The notes under the pieces are model-generated. The model was not told where the DNA came from. It did no database searches and worked only from the letters and a program-made list of their open reading frames with translations. A stretch of 64,000 bases of DNA, taken from positions 310,001-374,000 of the forward strand of contig JADPYG010000091.1 of the NCBI GenBank assembly GCA_017654735.1, given 5' to 3'. A program made the translations under genes and the position numbers. Shown here piece after piece: positions 11,827 to 26,643 of this stretch (positions within the stretch are counted from its first letter, which is position 1; each line of letters begins with the position of its first letter). This DNA comes from Vishniacozyma victoriae (Eukaryota; Basidiomycota; Tremellomycetes; Tremellales; Bulleribasidiaceae).

Positions 11827-12526
11827 TCATGTCCGGCCTTTGTCAAGCTGTTTCCTCTTCAACCTTCGTTCCATATCCAGAAAAGCCAAAACAACGGGAT
11901 CCATCCCATCTTCCATCTTCCCCATCTCCTCCTGCCTCACACCTTCCTTCCCGCCCTTCTTCCCATCTAATCTCTTGATCGCTTCGGGCCATTGGATTTC
12001 AGGTATATTTGCAGATATCACCGCGGAATGAGCATCGTCAAGGGCTGAGGTGTATGCTTCTAGGTCGTCTGCGAAGAGGTTATAGACGCAGTTTACGCAG
12101 CTATTCATGCAGCATTCTGCCATTAGTATCCACTCCAATGCCGAAGTTTGGTTGAGTAGACGTACCATCGTCTTTAGGTGGGACCGGTTTCGGAGGAATA
12201 ACAATTCCTTGAACGATCATCTCTTTATCCTTATCCTTCACTTCTTTCTTCTCCTTTACCTCCACGTCGGAAGTGGGGGTAGCCATGGCTGGTATAGGGA
12301 TCGCCTTTCGGATACCATCTTTCGACGTGGAAGGAGGAGGAGGGACCGTCTGGAACGACGAGGCGGCGGGAATAGTGGATATCGTATCGAATGTCTGAAT
12401 CGGTCTTCTGTATTTCGCCATGACGTCTCGAGACCTGTCCCTCCGAGCTGAGATTGTTATATTTCGACATGGCAGCCATTTGGGTCTTCGAATGCCATGA
12501 CGGAATGCGGAAAGGAGTAATGTCAT
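11827..12526 (-). CDS. Oxidoreductase-like (OXLD1/PF09791-type) mitochondrial protein
   Basis: The chosen start gives MTLLLSAFRHGIRRPK followed by a basic, acid-free stretch, a good mitochondrial presequence; further Met codons lie in frame up and downstream. After a Pro/Ser and Lys/Glu-rich linker comes the family signature IVIPPKPVPPKDD, joined over the intron 12117-12165 to ECCMNSCVNCVYNLFADDLEAY, giving CCxxxCxxC. The rest (EIQWPEAIKRLDG, FLDMERRLKRKQ) is helical and basic. The family is small and its biochemical role is poorly known; the Cys residues may bind metal or be redox active. The C-terminus at 11827 follows the open frame. Confidence 0.82.
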
Positions 12527-12705
12527 CTGTTCATCGAGTGAGATATACTGTATAGATGAATCGTCGACATTTCTCTCCAGTTGATTCAATATACAAATTC
12601 AGATGACGTAATCTAATCTTTCTCATTCAAAAGATCCCAAAACTCACTCGAATCCTTCTCTCCACTCTATACACTTACCTACCTCACTACATATTATCAT
12701 CAAAG

Positions 12706-14028
12706 ATGCCCACTACACGACCTATCCCAGTAGCCTTGATTGGTCTTGGAGGAGTCGGAAAAGCAATCCTCACTCAACTTCTCTCTCCACCTCTTTCCTC
12801 CAAATTCACTTTGATCCTCATTGCAAACTCTCGACAATCCCTCTCTCTCCCACTCCCTGCTTCTCCACTTACACCAACCAACTACGCTCCTATCCTCGAA
12901 CAACATGGTCAACCCCTCGACTTGTCGTCCGTCATCTCGGTCCTATCAGGTCACCCAGATGCTCCTGGAATCTTTATTGATTCCACCGGCTCCGAAACTA
13001 TCCCGGCTATGTACTCTCAGATCTTGAAGATGGGTATCAACATCGTAACCCCAAACAAGAAAGCTACTTCCTCCTCGGATGAGTTGTATCAGAGTATCGT
13101 TGGAGCTTCTTGGCCCAATGGAGGATTGATGTATGGTGAATCCACCGTTGGAGCTGGATTACCTATCCTATCGACTTTGAAAGATTTGGTAGAGACTGGT
13201 GATGAGATTGAAAAGATTGAGGGAGTATTCTCGGGTACTTTGAGTTATATCTTTAACGAGTTCTCAAAGGTCGAAGGTGGGGATGTTAAATTCTCGGAAG
13301 TCGTCAAGATCGCAAAGGATAAGGGATACACCGTGAGTCTCCCATCTTCATTATGGTGTACAGGAGGCTAATAGCAGGAACCTGACCCAAGGGACGATTT
13401 ATCCGGAACAGACGTCGCTCGAAAACTCACAATCCTCTCCCGACTCGTCCCAACCTCCCCAACCCTCCCAGAGGGCTACGCTTCCGTACCAACCCAATCC
13501 CTCGTTCCTGACGTGCTCTCGAACGCACAGAGCAAGGAGGAATACCTAGAACGATTGGCTGAAGGAGATGATTACTTCAACAAGCTCAGGGAGGAGGCTA
13601 GGAAGGAGGGCAAGGTTGTTCGATACGTTGGTGTTGTTGATGTCAAGGCTGGAAAGGTCGAGGCCAAGTTGGGCAAGTGAGTCTGGACCCGTACACCCAT
13701 TAGGGTGTAGTCTTACGACTGTGAGAAGGGCATGAGGCTGATGTCAGATACGACTTTGACCACGCTTTCGCTACCGCGTTGAAGGGATCTGATAACATCA
13801 TCTCATTCACTACCGCTCGGTGAGCTATTGATCGCGGGTTTAAGGACATAGCTGATTAGCAGATACTCGCCTCGACCACTTATCATCCAGGGTGCTGGTG
13901 CCGGTGCCGATGTCACTGCCATGGGTGTTACTGTAAGCTCTATATTCAGAGGGAAAGCAATAGCTGACCACTAGTCCGACATGTTGCGAGTCTACGAGCG
14001 CCTATCCAACGCCCGAACTACTGCCTAA
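12706..14028 (+). CDS. HOM6: Homoserine dehydrogenase
   Basis: This enzyme reduces aspartate semialdehyde to homoserine, the branch point to threonine and methionine. The N-terminal nucleotide-binding loop is visible in PVALIGLGGVGKAILTQLL. The catalytic domain follows: NIVTPNKKATSSS, GLMYGESTVGAGLPI, IEGVFSGTLSYIFNEFS, and after the first intron EPDPRDDLSGTDVARKL. Predicted introns are 13333-13377, 13677-13747, 13820-13862 and 13933-13974. The protein ends DMLRVYERLSNARTTA, as in fungal Hom6. Frame and conservation hold across all five exons. It converges on the homocysteine methyltransferase gene with under 80 bp between stop codons. Confidence 0.95.
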
Positions 14029-14106
14029 ATAGCGGACCAAGGGGGGAAGGCCGCCAACAAGACCAAAAATGATAGATGAAAAAGAATTAGAAGATACTGC
14101 ATGCAC

Positions 14107-15240
14107 CTATGCCAGATAGTGATCTACAGCTTTTCTTAATTCCGCAATCTCCTCAGGACTCGTCTTGCAGCATCCACCAACAATCATGCCAGCCCATAAT
14201 TTACTCTCATCCACACTCTTGACATCGCTCATGATCCTCTCTGTCCATTCTTTTGGAGTCAATTTCTCTTTTGACCAAGTGCGCGATATCGGATCGTAAA
14301 CCTGTCCACCATCTGGGTAGAGTACGAACCATGTCTCGGGTTTCGAATTGAGTGAACGTAATGTTGTGTTGAATGTGTTGATGAGCGTGGGGATATAGGC
14401 GGGATTGGTACAATTTATTCCTATTCCATTGGGTCTCCTCCCTTCGTCCGATAGCAATGTGCGAACGACTTCATCTACTCCCACTCTTCCTCCTCCTTCC
14501 GTTGATTCGGCGCACTGCCCATCTGGAAAGGTACATGCTATCCAGTATTTCTTTCCATCCCCGAAATCCCCCATTGCCCGCTTAATCGCCCTTACCTCCC
14601 TTAATAATGGGATTGTTTCGAATCCTATCCATTCTACCTCATTCCATACTGTTGATCGGGAGTAGGCTTGTAATCGAGATAGGTGGAATTTGTATAATGC
14701 TTCTTCTGCTGACTTGTCATTGGGGGCAGAGAGGTAATTGCTCGGTGAGGGATCTAGTACTGATCCACTACCGTATGGTGGTGGGTACAAACCCGAGTAT
14801 TCTGCTCCTGGTTTCGTCGTTGCTCCATATGGACCAAGTGCTAGGACTTGATTCGAGGTGGATGATGAAGGGAGGATGGATAGACCGGTGTGTAGGATAT
14901 TTTCTGCTTCTGCCGTTGACTTGGTAGGGTATTCACGTAGGATGGATTCGACTGATAACGGGTATCTTTCATCAGCTCCACCAAGGGGATGACATACGTC
15001 GAAGACTCTACTAGATCTGCTCCTGCATCTATGTAACCCTGGTGCACGTCGATAATTGGTTTCGGATCCGTCAAGAGTAGGTCAGAACCCCATAATGAAC
15101 TTGATACATCCACTCCTGCACTCTCTAGCGTTGTTCCCTGACGATATAAGCCAAAGATCTTGCCAGGTAAGAGTGGATCATGTGTAACATACCATCCCTC
15201 CATCTAGAACCAAGATCCGTTTACTCGCTCCGGTAATCAT
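14107..15240 (-). CDS. Homocysteine S-methyltransferase (Mht1/Sam4 type)
   Basis: The enzyme transfers a methyl group from S-methylmethionine or S-adenosylmethionine to homocysteine, making methionine. Exon 1 reads MITGASKRILVLDGGM and joins over an intron to GTTLESAGVDVSSSLWGSD, restoring the LDGGMGTTLE motif. A second intron near 14946-14991 is spliced in the middle. Zinc ligands are visible as GINCTNP and, near the C-terminus, GGCCKTSPEEI. The conserved WIGFETIPLLREV strand is present. Length is close to the family norm. Sequence alone does not say which methyl donor is used, so no symbol is assigned. It lies next to HOM6, upstream in the same amino-acid pathway, but convergent rather than co-transcribed. 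Confidence 0.93.
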
Positions 15241-16345
15241 TATTGTCAATATACCGATCAGATAGGAGTAGAAAAGAGTAAGTCTAGACTTTGCATCTTG
15301 ACAAATTTACACTTTCACTTCCCTTTCGGCTTTAGGGCTGGATCAGGTGTCAAGATCCCTTAACGCCTCCTGTTAGTCCAGGGAACTCAGGGGATCTGAA
15401 ACCTTCTGTAAGCAATGGAAGACTCCCTGAATCCAATACCGAATCTCGTAATGCATAGAAAATTGACGTGATGAATGAGTAAACGGTGCGGCTCCGCTAG
15501 GCGGCCCGTAATTTACCGCTCGATGGGATCGTATCATGCCATCAGATCAAGGTTTCACATTCAACAAAATTAGCCGCCGTGCCGTCACGGATGAGGACCA
15601 GCCCGTCTAAACGCCATTTAACCGACGGGCATACGAGACCGCAATGTGTCATTTGATCATGGAAGGTGTAAGCATGTCGGGGTAAGCAAGAGAAGATCAC
15701 AGAATCAGGGGAATATGGAAGGGGAAGAGAGTATGAAACATTTGTTGTGTCGATCATTACACAATTTCCCTGTTACCTGTTAACGGAACAAGATTACCCC
15801 TCCCCCTCCTGGCTTGATCCACCTCTTCTTCCTCAAGTTTTACACCTAGTGAAAAACCGTTTATTTAGAGTTTAAACACGCCATCGCGAACGCCACTTCA
15901 TGGATCAATCGATAGAACCCGAATAACGATTATTCCCTATTCCCATCTGGACTCGTTCTAGTCATTTCCGTTGGACTACCCGAAAGGACCGAAAGGAGGG
16001 ACGACTTGTGTGGGAGAGGGAGGGGGGATAGTCAAAGCGGCTTTCTAGCGTGTTTCATTTCACTTGTACAACTTAATTCATACATACTGGATCATACACC
16101 GGTGCCTACACCTCTAGCTTCGGTGGATATGGAAATCAAGATGTCGGCTTCAGATCGAGGTATGTCCAATCTCATGCTCCACTTTCAACGTGACCCTATG
16201 AATCTCGTATACTTTGGTAAACTAGAACCAACGTGATTCAGGAAATAATGCCCGAAACCTTCTTAGTACCTGAACTGATTATTTAGATTCAGATGATTAC
16301 CTTACGCATCCCCACGTCACGAGTACACGTATAATTACGACAGGA
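15241..16345. other. Intergenic region upstream of the methyltransferase and the Zn2Cys6 regulator
   Basis: These 1.1 kb separate two divergent genes. No convincing coding exon is seen. An ATG at 16129 opens MEIKMSASDR before a possible donor (GTATGT), which may be a 5' UTR intron or an alternative first exon of the regulator. A short (GCATCA)n-like run near 16381-16410 lies inside the downstream first exon, not here. Confidence 0.35.
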
Positions 16346-19300
16346 ATGGAATCAAGTGCCAGCGGAAGTAGCGGATCAGCGTCAGCATCAGCATCAGTAT
16401 TAGCATCAGCAGATCTGGGAAAGGCGTTCAAGGACGAAAGTCTATCTCACGGGTAAGTCAATGTCCTGAATACCCATGATTCATATCCCATGACGAAGGA
16501 TCTGACCTATAGGAACGAATTTGGTAAGTTTAATCCGAAGTCGGATTAGGTTTACGTGTTGCTTGCTGATCATCAGGTATCCCTTCGACTGCTGATCAGC
16601 TTCTGAATTCAGCTTCAGCTTCCAACTCTTCACTCTACTTGGATCAAAATCAATCCACCAATCTGTCGCAATCGAGTGAGTTGTATACTGCACTCCCTGG
16701 AGGCGGAGTGATATTGAAGCGCGGCATGTAAGTCTTTCATCCACCCGATTAGTCCTTATCTGACGAACAGGGCGTGTACATTCTGTCGTCGGCGAAAACT
16801 GGTACGTCTTTCTTCCACCACATCACGCATCGAGCTAATGATCAGCGATGTAGTGCCGAGCGACCATCATGTGCCAATTGTGTGCGGTATTCACAGACAT
16901 GCGAGTATCTCTCAGTGAACGCAGGGAGAGGTAGTATGTACCCTAACCCACTCTGTAGACAAAGCTGACGAGTAGATGACAACGGAGATGACATTGATCC
17001 ACCGTACACCAATATGTTTACGGATGCCCCCTTGCCTCCAGCTTCTGATCGACCTATCCCCCCTGGGGCAATTATGGGACAAAGGCGACGACCGAGTTTT
17101 CAAGCTAAAGGAAGCGATTCTTGGACTCGAAGGGGAAGCATCGCTACCCAGAAAACTCCCACCAAGGATAGGAGACCAAGTCTAGCGAGGAACGCTAGTG
17201 CTAGTACATCGACAATACCGCTTTTATCCCCTACTGCACCACCTCCGCAATTGTTCCAATACGATCAGAATCATCGTCCGGGTTCACAACCATTTGGCGA
17301 ACATGGTCATGGACAACCTTATCCCAGTACTAGTACATGGGTCCCACCGCCTGCGTTATCAAGCCATGATTCAGGATCTGTTCTCACCTCGCCTTCCATC
17401 CAGCTACCGACACCCATGCCATTCCATTATGAACAAGTTGCACCTGTTCCACCTCCAATTCAATATCCGGCAGAGGACGAGACGGCATGGTATCAGGCCG
17501 CACTTAATGTCGATCCTCAACAGCAACCACCCCAGGCTTATGTCACTGATCAACACACTCCCAGACAACCTCAAAATCAATATCATATGGATTCAACACC
17601 ACAATATCCAGCTTATGAAGGATATCAAGACTTGGTATTTGGAAGTACAGGAGTACCAGGGGTCGGTGCTAGGTACACGGAACCGATCGAACAGCATACC
17701 ATGACCCACGCTCCAGGGACGTCTACGATATACAGTGAACCCGTATATGAGGACAGATCCATTCATCAGTCGACGTCAACGTACGCGCATACTCCAGGTC
17801 CTTATGCCAGTCAAGCCAACCTCGCGATTCAAACTGCACCAATGACAATGCCAATATATCATACCCACTATTCAACCCCTTCGGTCGATATGGAGGGTCA
17901 TCGCCCAGGAATGATGCATGAAGGTACATACCCCGGAATGGGATATCAAACCCAAGAACAAGGGTATTTCTCACCTTCAATATCTCATCCGACATCATAT
18001 CACCAAGATAATCAGAATCACTCGACTCAACTCCATCATGTCCAGCCTGCACCATATACCTTTCCGCATTTACCAATCCCTTTACCCGAATACGAACGTC
18101 CAACAATCCCCCGATCAGCTTCAAACCCAAATAATACCATGCACCTTTCTACATCCGAAACTCCTTCAGAAGGATCGATTCCAACAACAACGACGACAAC
18201 AACTGTATCAGTCACTGTTCCAGAAGGTGAATATTATCCACAGAACATGAATGTATGTTATCCCGATGAAGTTTCCTCCACCCCCGGATCAGGAGCGAAG
18301 AAACTCGATAAACTGACAGAGAGATTGGGTGAATTCTTTCTGGGACCGGAGAAGAAGGAGGAGGAAGAGGCAGTAATTCAGGTAGATAGAGGAGGAGAGA
18401 GACATATCAAGAAAGCACGTAAAAGCGTCTCTGCCAATGGAGGAGGGGAGGTATCTTATGGGATGCAGGAAAGTGATGGATTGACTGAAGGAGCTAGGAA
18501 TGCTTTGTGAGTAAATTTCATTCGCCCTTTGCCACCTTCCTCCCTGATTGTCGAACTCCCTCGCTTCGCTCGGGAACAAGACTAATTTCAGACTGGACGT
18601 TTTCTTTGAGCATCATCGATTGTTCTTTGATTTCTCTGTCCCGAGGTTCAAGTCTCGGCTGACACTCCATGATCGACGTCGACCGAGTCTAGCGCTGTTG
18701 AATGCGATGGTACGTTCCAGTTCTTCCCTCCTTTGATTTGTATTCCTTCGCCACTCCCGTCCGCAATCCTCCCATGACCATACTGGACCTACATCATGCA
18801 ACTCGAGAGAGGTGGTCGCTCCAGGAAAGACAAAAGGGAGAACTGACAAACAGTACATGTGGGCAACCCGAATGTCACACGCCCCCAACATGCCATCGAC
18901 CGAAACGCATTTCTACCAACAAGCGATCGTTCATCTCGATGCATCCGCCGCTACGGGTGATAGATTGATGGATTGCATTAGGGCTGCGTATTTATTGAGT
19001 GCTTTTCAGTACATGAATGGAAGACATCATTCGGTGAGTCCTCCTGCTCTTTTCAAATTGCCACCTTCTTTTCCTGGTATTTTTCTTTCTTGCGAGTTTT
19101 GACTAATAACCAGGGATACTTGCTATGTGGTCATTCAGCCCAGTAAGTCACTTCTGATACTACAACCATGGATCTAAGGGAGTGCAGCTGACAGTCCAGA
19201 TTGGTGAAATCATGCGGTCTCCACAGGATACCCTCTACCGTGTTCTCACCCGCACCCGCCCCCAATCCTTTCTTGCGGAATCGACCGTATTTATTACCAC

Positions 19301-21274
19301 CGCCTGAAGATGCGTTGGAGTTAGGGGAGAGGATACATACTTTGTACGTCCTCTGTTCCTTCTGTCCTTGTTCATCTTCTTTTCCTTATTCACTCCATCA
19401 CATCTTCACTGTTCTCCCATACTTTCTGCGCTTAACAACCCCATGTTCCTCGCTTGCTCGAATCAAACACACGCTTTCTTCCCTCACAGCATCTTTGCTA
19501 TTATCTCGGAGCTCTCTTCGATGGCGCCTCTCCTAGTGACTGAAACTGACTGGATAGCTGGGCCGTACTTTCCCTAGATAGGAGTTCATCAGCCCTAACG
19601 GGATTCATGTCTTCATTCCGAGATAATGATATTACAACCCCTTGGCCCAGGGAATTGAGCGACATCGCATCTGTGAGTTCGCTTCTGTCGATTGATCGAT
19701 TTGTATCTATGCCGGAATGGAGATACGAAGGGGAACAAAGAGTAGAGAAGAACTGACAGACAGGGAATGGTCACTTTACAAGATGATGTTACGCTTCGGG
19801 ATCTATATCGGGCGGATAGGTATCAACATACTAATGAGAGGTCTTAGTAAGTCCTTCTCCCACTTTTATCATCTTCCCCACCATTGCATGTTCCTGCTTC
19901 GCCTCTCCGCCTTCCTCTCCCACTTCTGCCTCGTCCTCCGGGCTTCGAAATCAAAGCTGACAATCAGCGTCCGCTGGAACAAAGCAGTAGTGATCCTAGA
20001 ACGAGCCTCAAAATTAGTCCTCCTAGATCCAGAAGACGCTTCGGAACATACTCGACAATGGACGATCTACAAACAAACAGGCGGCGCAAAACCACCTGGA
20101 TACCTCGAATCTCCCCGTTATAGGGTACCCACCGAATTTGAAGAAACGAAATTCGCTTTGGAGACTTTGATACGGTGCTGTGGAGAAGATGGGGTTTTTC
20201 CAGTTGATAAGAAATTGGGAGCTGAATTGGATGGGAGGGAGGAAGTCGTTATTTCACCTGCTGTTATTCTGTTTGTGAGTAGGCCGTTAGGCCGTCTCTC
20301 TTCTTCTTCCCATGAAAGTGGAGATTGAAGAGGAAAGTACTGATGAACAGCACCATGTCATAGCAGCTACTCAGACGCTGTTGTACGATACCAACTCGCT
20401 CGATGCTGAGAACACGGAAGCGTTGATAGGAGCCAGGAGGGCTGTTGCATTAATAAAGGAACTACCACCTCTTGTACGTCTTCCTCTCGCTTTCATCCTG
20501 ATCGCCCCCATCACACTCTGGGTTCCTTCAACCGCTGTCTGTTGTCAAATACTCGTCGAACTATCTTCTACATGTCTCGGCCTATCGGCCTCTTTGGACC
20601 TCGCTGACATATAGCCGATCCACGCTGTTGATGCTTTTGCCCCTCTTACTTGGGTGATGGTAGCTAAAGTCCTAATCAAGGAAATGTACAGATTGAAGCA
20701 AAATGGTGATGGCCGTAAGTCACTCTCCTCTTCCACTTTCGCTCATCTCTGTATCCCGTATAGCCGGCGTGCGGGATGAGGGGGAAGCCCACAGAGCTAT
20801 ACAGGTAGTGAGTAGCGCAGAATACTGATGATTAGGATACAAAGCAGTCGAAGAGGAAGTTCAATGTCTTATCGATGAGATCAACAGGGTTGGGACAATG
20901 ATGCCTCCTTCGTGAGTCCCTTTCTTCCTTTGTCCATGCTTAGTTCCCTCCATAACGGTCCTTCTTTCCATTACTCTTCCAATACTGATTCATCACACGA
21001 CATGAATGTTGAGCTGACAAGCAGACGAATGTACGCCAAAGGAGTTGAAGATCTTTTGCGATACGCATCCGCCCCTCCCGCTCCACTATCCCAAGGATCA
21101 TCCTCATCTTATTCCAATCAACCTCAATCTCAACCGAGCTCTAATTCAATCTCGAATTCAAACTCGACCTCGACCTCGAATTCAAGTACTTTTGAGCAAC
21201 CGACGAACCCTCAATCGCAATGGGATACTTATCCGACGAATCAGTCGAATATTTTCATTCACGATATGTCGTAG
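16346..21274 (+). CDS. Large Zn2Cys6 transcription factor with fungal-specific regulatory domain
   Basis: Exon 1 (16346-16452) encodes a Ser/Ala run. An 11-nt exon (16513-16523) restores frame into GIPSTADQLL. The zinc cluster is split over two introns and reads ACTFCRRRKL then RCSAERPSCANCVRY, with all six Cys present. A long Pro/Gln/Tyr/His-rich region (17014-18500) follows, then LLDVFFEHHRLFFDFSVPRF and the fungal_trans middle homology region (MDCIRAAYLLSAFQYMNG, LVKSCGLHRI, WAVLSLDRSSSALTG). The C-terminus is Ser/Asn/Thr-rich and ends IFIHDMS. It has at least a dozen exons and several introns above 100 nt. Targets are unknown. Exon boundaries beyond 20300 are less sure. Confidence 0.82.
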
Positions 21275-21538
21275 TGACGATCCCATGTCGCCTCACTCTG
21301 TCACCCAGTTTCCTCCCATCACCCCAATCCATCGTACCTTCACCTTTTATCTCGACATCATCACATATACACGCATCATCATCAGTTTTCTTTCAAAGCA
21401 TAGATGGGTCGAAAAGGGTAAAACGACATTGTACCAAAATTGTTTCGTACATAATTGCATAGTTGCATAATTACCATATCATGTAACAAACAAAAACCCA
21501 TGCATCTTCCCAAAACTCTTATTCTCAAGACTGAAAAC

Positions 21539-23015
21539 CTACCTCTTACCCCTAACCATGATCCTCTTCATCTTTGGTTGTTTAGCACCTTCTTTACCAC
21601 CTTCCTCCGCAGGAGCGGCGATAGCATTCTTCTTAGCTTCCTTTTCTTGATCCAAATCCCTCTTGATTGAAGATACTGCAATACCAGTTTGAATAAGTGG
21701 GGAATGGAGTGGTAATCGATCTTCGAGCTTTAAAGTAGGTTGAGGAGGGATAGGGGGTCTGGTACGTAGTTTCTTTGGTTGTCGAGTTTTTGTTTCTGAT
21801 TTCTTGGATTTCTTGTTTGATTTAGATACTGGTTCGGCAGCTGCTTTTGGTTTGGGCTTGGTTGGGGGGTTGATGGTGTAGGAGAGTTTCGGGTATTCGC
21901 GACACATTTGTTCTGCTAGTTTATTGTATAGCTGTGTTCCTATTTATCAGCCACAGGCCAAGGTGATCAGGGGAAGCTTTTTGTATGAATGGAGGTATTG
22001 AAAAAGAGAAGTGGATGAGGGAGTGGCAGACGTACGGTTCTTGATGATTGGATTGAGGAATTTGCCATCTTTTTGGAACTGGACTTTGACTCTTCCAGGG
22101 TTTTCGAAGTCGGCTGGATGGGTCCTGTTGGGCTGAAAGTCAGCAATCATTTCATCTGCGTCTGACAATCGTCTCTTCGAGCCGCCCCCCGCCCCTCGCG
22201 CCCCCATCCTCTCACCAAGGTTCGAGGACCCGTCACTGGCTCCGTTCGTGCGACTTACCTCCAAACAAGACTGCAAACCCAAATTCCTACATGCAACACT
22301 CAAATGTTGAGCCTGAGGCCACCATAATGCGTATTCCCGAGGGACTCTTCGTCCTTTTGCGACCGAGACTTTTGCGTCGAAATAGATTGGGTAGAGGGAG
22401 TTCCACCTGAGATCAGCTCGTTTCTTCGTTATTCCTTTCGAGCGGTGCTCCGCTCAAGCGACCGATCGCCTTGCCCATTTCGCCCTCCTACTTGACACTC
22501 CTATCGCTCGCTACCGCTCCTCACTCCTCGGTCTGACTGCTGACGGTCGCTATCGCTCGCTGTGCTTGCTTGACTCACTCTTTGTAAACACTAGGATCCT
22601 TTGCGATAGTAGTACTCCCAAACTGCTTCCTCAACTTCTCAAGCCGTTCCTCCTCGACCTGCTGCATCCTCATCATATCACCCATAAACCCACCCATAGG
22701 CGTATTAGGGTTCATCCCCCCAGCAGGTCTCTGCTCATTATCCCTAACAGCCACCTTCCCCTTGCCCCCAACATCAGGGACACTGGCTCCAGGAGGAGGA
22801 GCATGAGAGTTCTCTCCAAAGATCCCTCGTCCTTGATCTGCTAGTGCTCCGTAATCGAATCCGAAATCGTCATCTGGATCTTCTGTCGATATTTCCTCTA
22901 GGAGTGCTCCTTGTAGACCTTGACCCTGTAGACCTCTTGGCTTTGAGGATGAACCGGAAGCGGAGGGTAAGGGGAGGTCTGATTCGTCGTCGAAATAGTC
23001 TTCTACTGTTGGCAT
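21539..23015 (-). CDS. SEC65: Signal recognition particle subunit SRP19 (Sec65)
   Basis: The N-terminal extension MPTVEDYFDDESDLPLP is acidic, with a Met/Gly-rich linker as in fungal Sec65. The SRP19 RNA-binding domain follows across introns: LYPIYFDAKVSVAKGRRVP, REYALWWPQAQHLSVACRNL, then HPADFENPGRVKVQFQKDG and KFLNPIIKNR. The C-terminal tail is strongly Lys-rich with IMVRGKR at the end, as expected for binding SRP RNA helices. SRP19 organises the S domain of SRP RNA so that SRP54 can bind. The first intron (about 22390-22590) and a second at about 22150-22255 are long, C/G-rich and carry CGCTCGCT repeats. Start 23015 faces the calcineurin gene. Confidence 0.9.
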
Positions 23016-23445
23016 CTTGGGCGTGTTGGTGGTATAAAGGTAGGGTATTGGTTGGTCGTAGTCAGTGTACGAGTATGGGATTTAACAGTTCAACAGGAGA
23101 CGGAATCAGATTACACTATGTAAACGGCGTTTGTGCCTAGTGACGTCTTGTGGCAGAGTAGTAGAGAGAGGGAAGGGAGTTCATTGTCTACTAGTGCTAG
23201 TATATCTATACTCTATCACACATCATATACATATCACTGGGTATCAAGATCAACACGCCCAGTATCATTACCAAAGACCTTCACATCGAATCATCGACTC
23301 AACGCCTGACGAAGATCGCCATTCCCCCCCACTCCCTTTCCAATCCAACTCGACCGAGCGCGCCACGCTACGCTTCGCGTCCTTTCTTCTCTCCATCGTC
23401 ATTTCCTCCATCCTACCTCTCCTATCAGTGATAGAAAGCCGTCGA
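23016..23445. promoter_or_regulatory. Divergent promoter region between SEC65 and CNA1
   Basis: These 430 bp lie between two outward-facing start codons. The CNA1 side has a C/T-rich stretch typical of fungal 5' leaders. A TGACGTC-type (CRE-like) palindrome is visible near 23141-23147. No TATA box close to either start was identified. Confidence 0.4.
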
Positions 23446-26272
<2,827 letters not shown>

Positions 26273-26284
26273 GCTACGAGCGAA

Positions 26285-26323
26285 GGCGAGTAGCGAGGGC
26301 GAGTAGCGAGGGCGAGTGGTGAG
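26285..26323. repeat. 13-bp tandem repeat, about three units, after the CNA1 stop
   Basis: The unit GGCGAGTAGCGAG recurs with a 13-bp period starting at 26285, 26298 and 26311; the third copy is diverged. It sits in the 3' UTR and is the reverse-complement flavour of the CGCTCGCT elements seen in nearby introns. Confidence 0.8.
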
Positions 26324-26643
26324 TTGTTAGGAACAAAGTGATGGGTGGCTAGTGGGAGATTGTGGAGAGATTACGAGCGGATGTGGAGTGGATGATCTGT
26401 AGAGGTGATGGGGTGGTTTGTATATACATGCGTTTATGCGTTACGGTGTTTTTCAATTCTCAATCACGGATTCTTCTGATACTTATGAAACGATGTGATG
26501 CCTGTATAGATTGATTGCGTTGTGATTGATGATTCAGCTTTGCTTTGTCAGGTCGATAGACCGTGACTAGTTCGGTAGAACGTACTGTGTGCTGCATGGA
26601 GGGACAGGACATGAGATGCATGAGAATGGAGTCGAGTCTATAT

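Noticed and set aside
15542..15757. Minus-strand 71-codon frame upstream of the methyltransferase
   Set aside because: Short, with no family resemblance and no splice support; likely chance.
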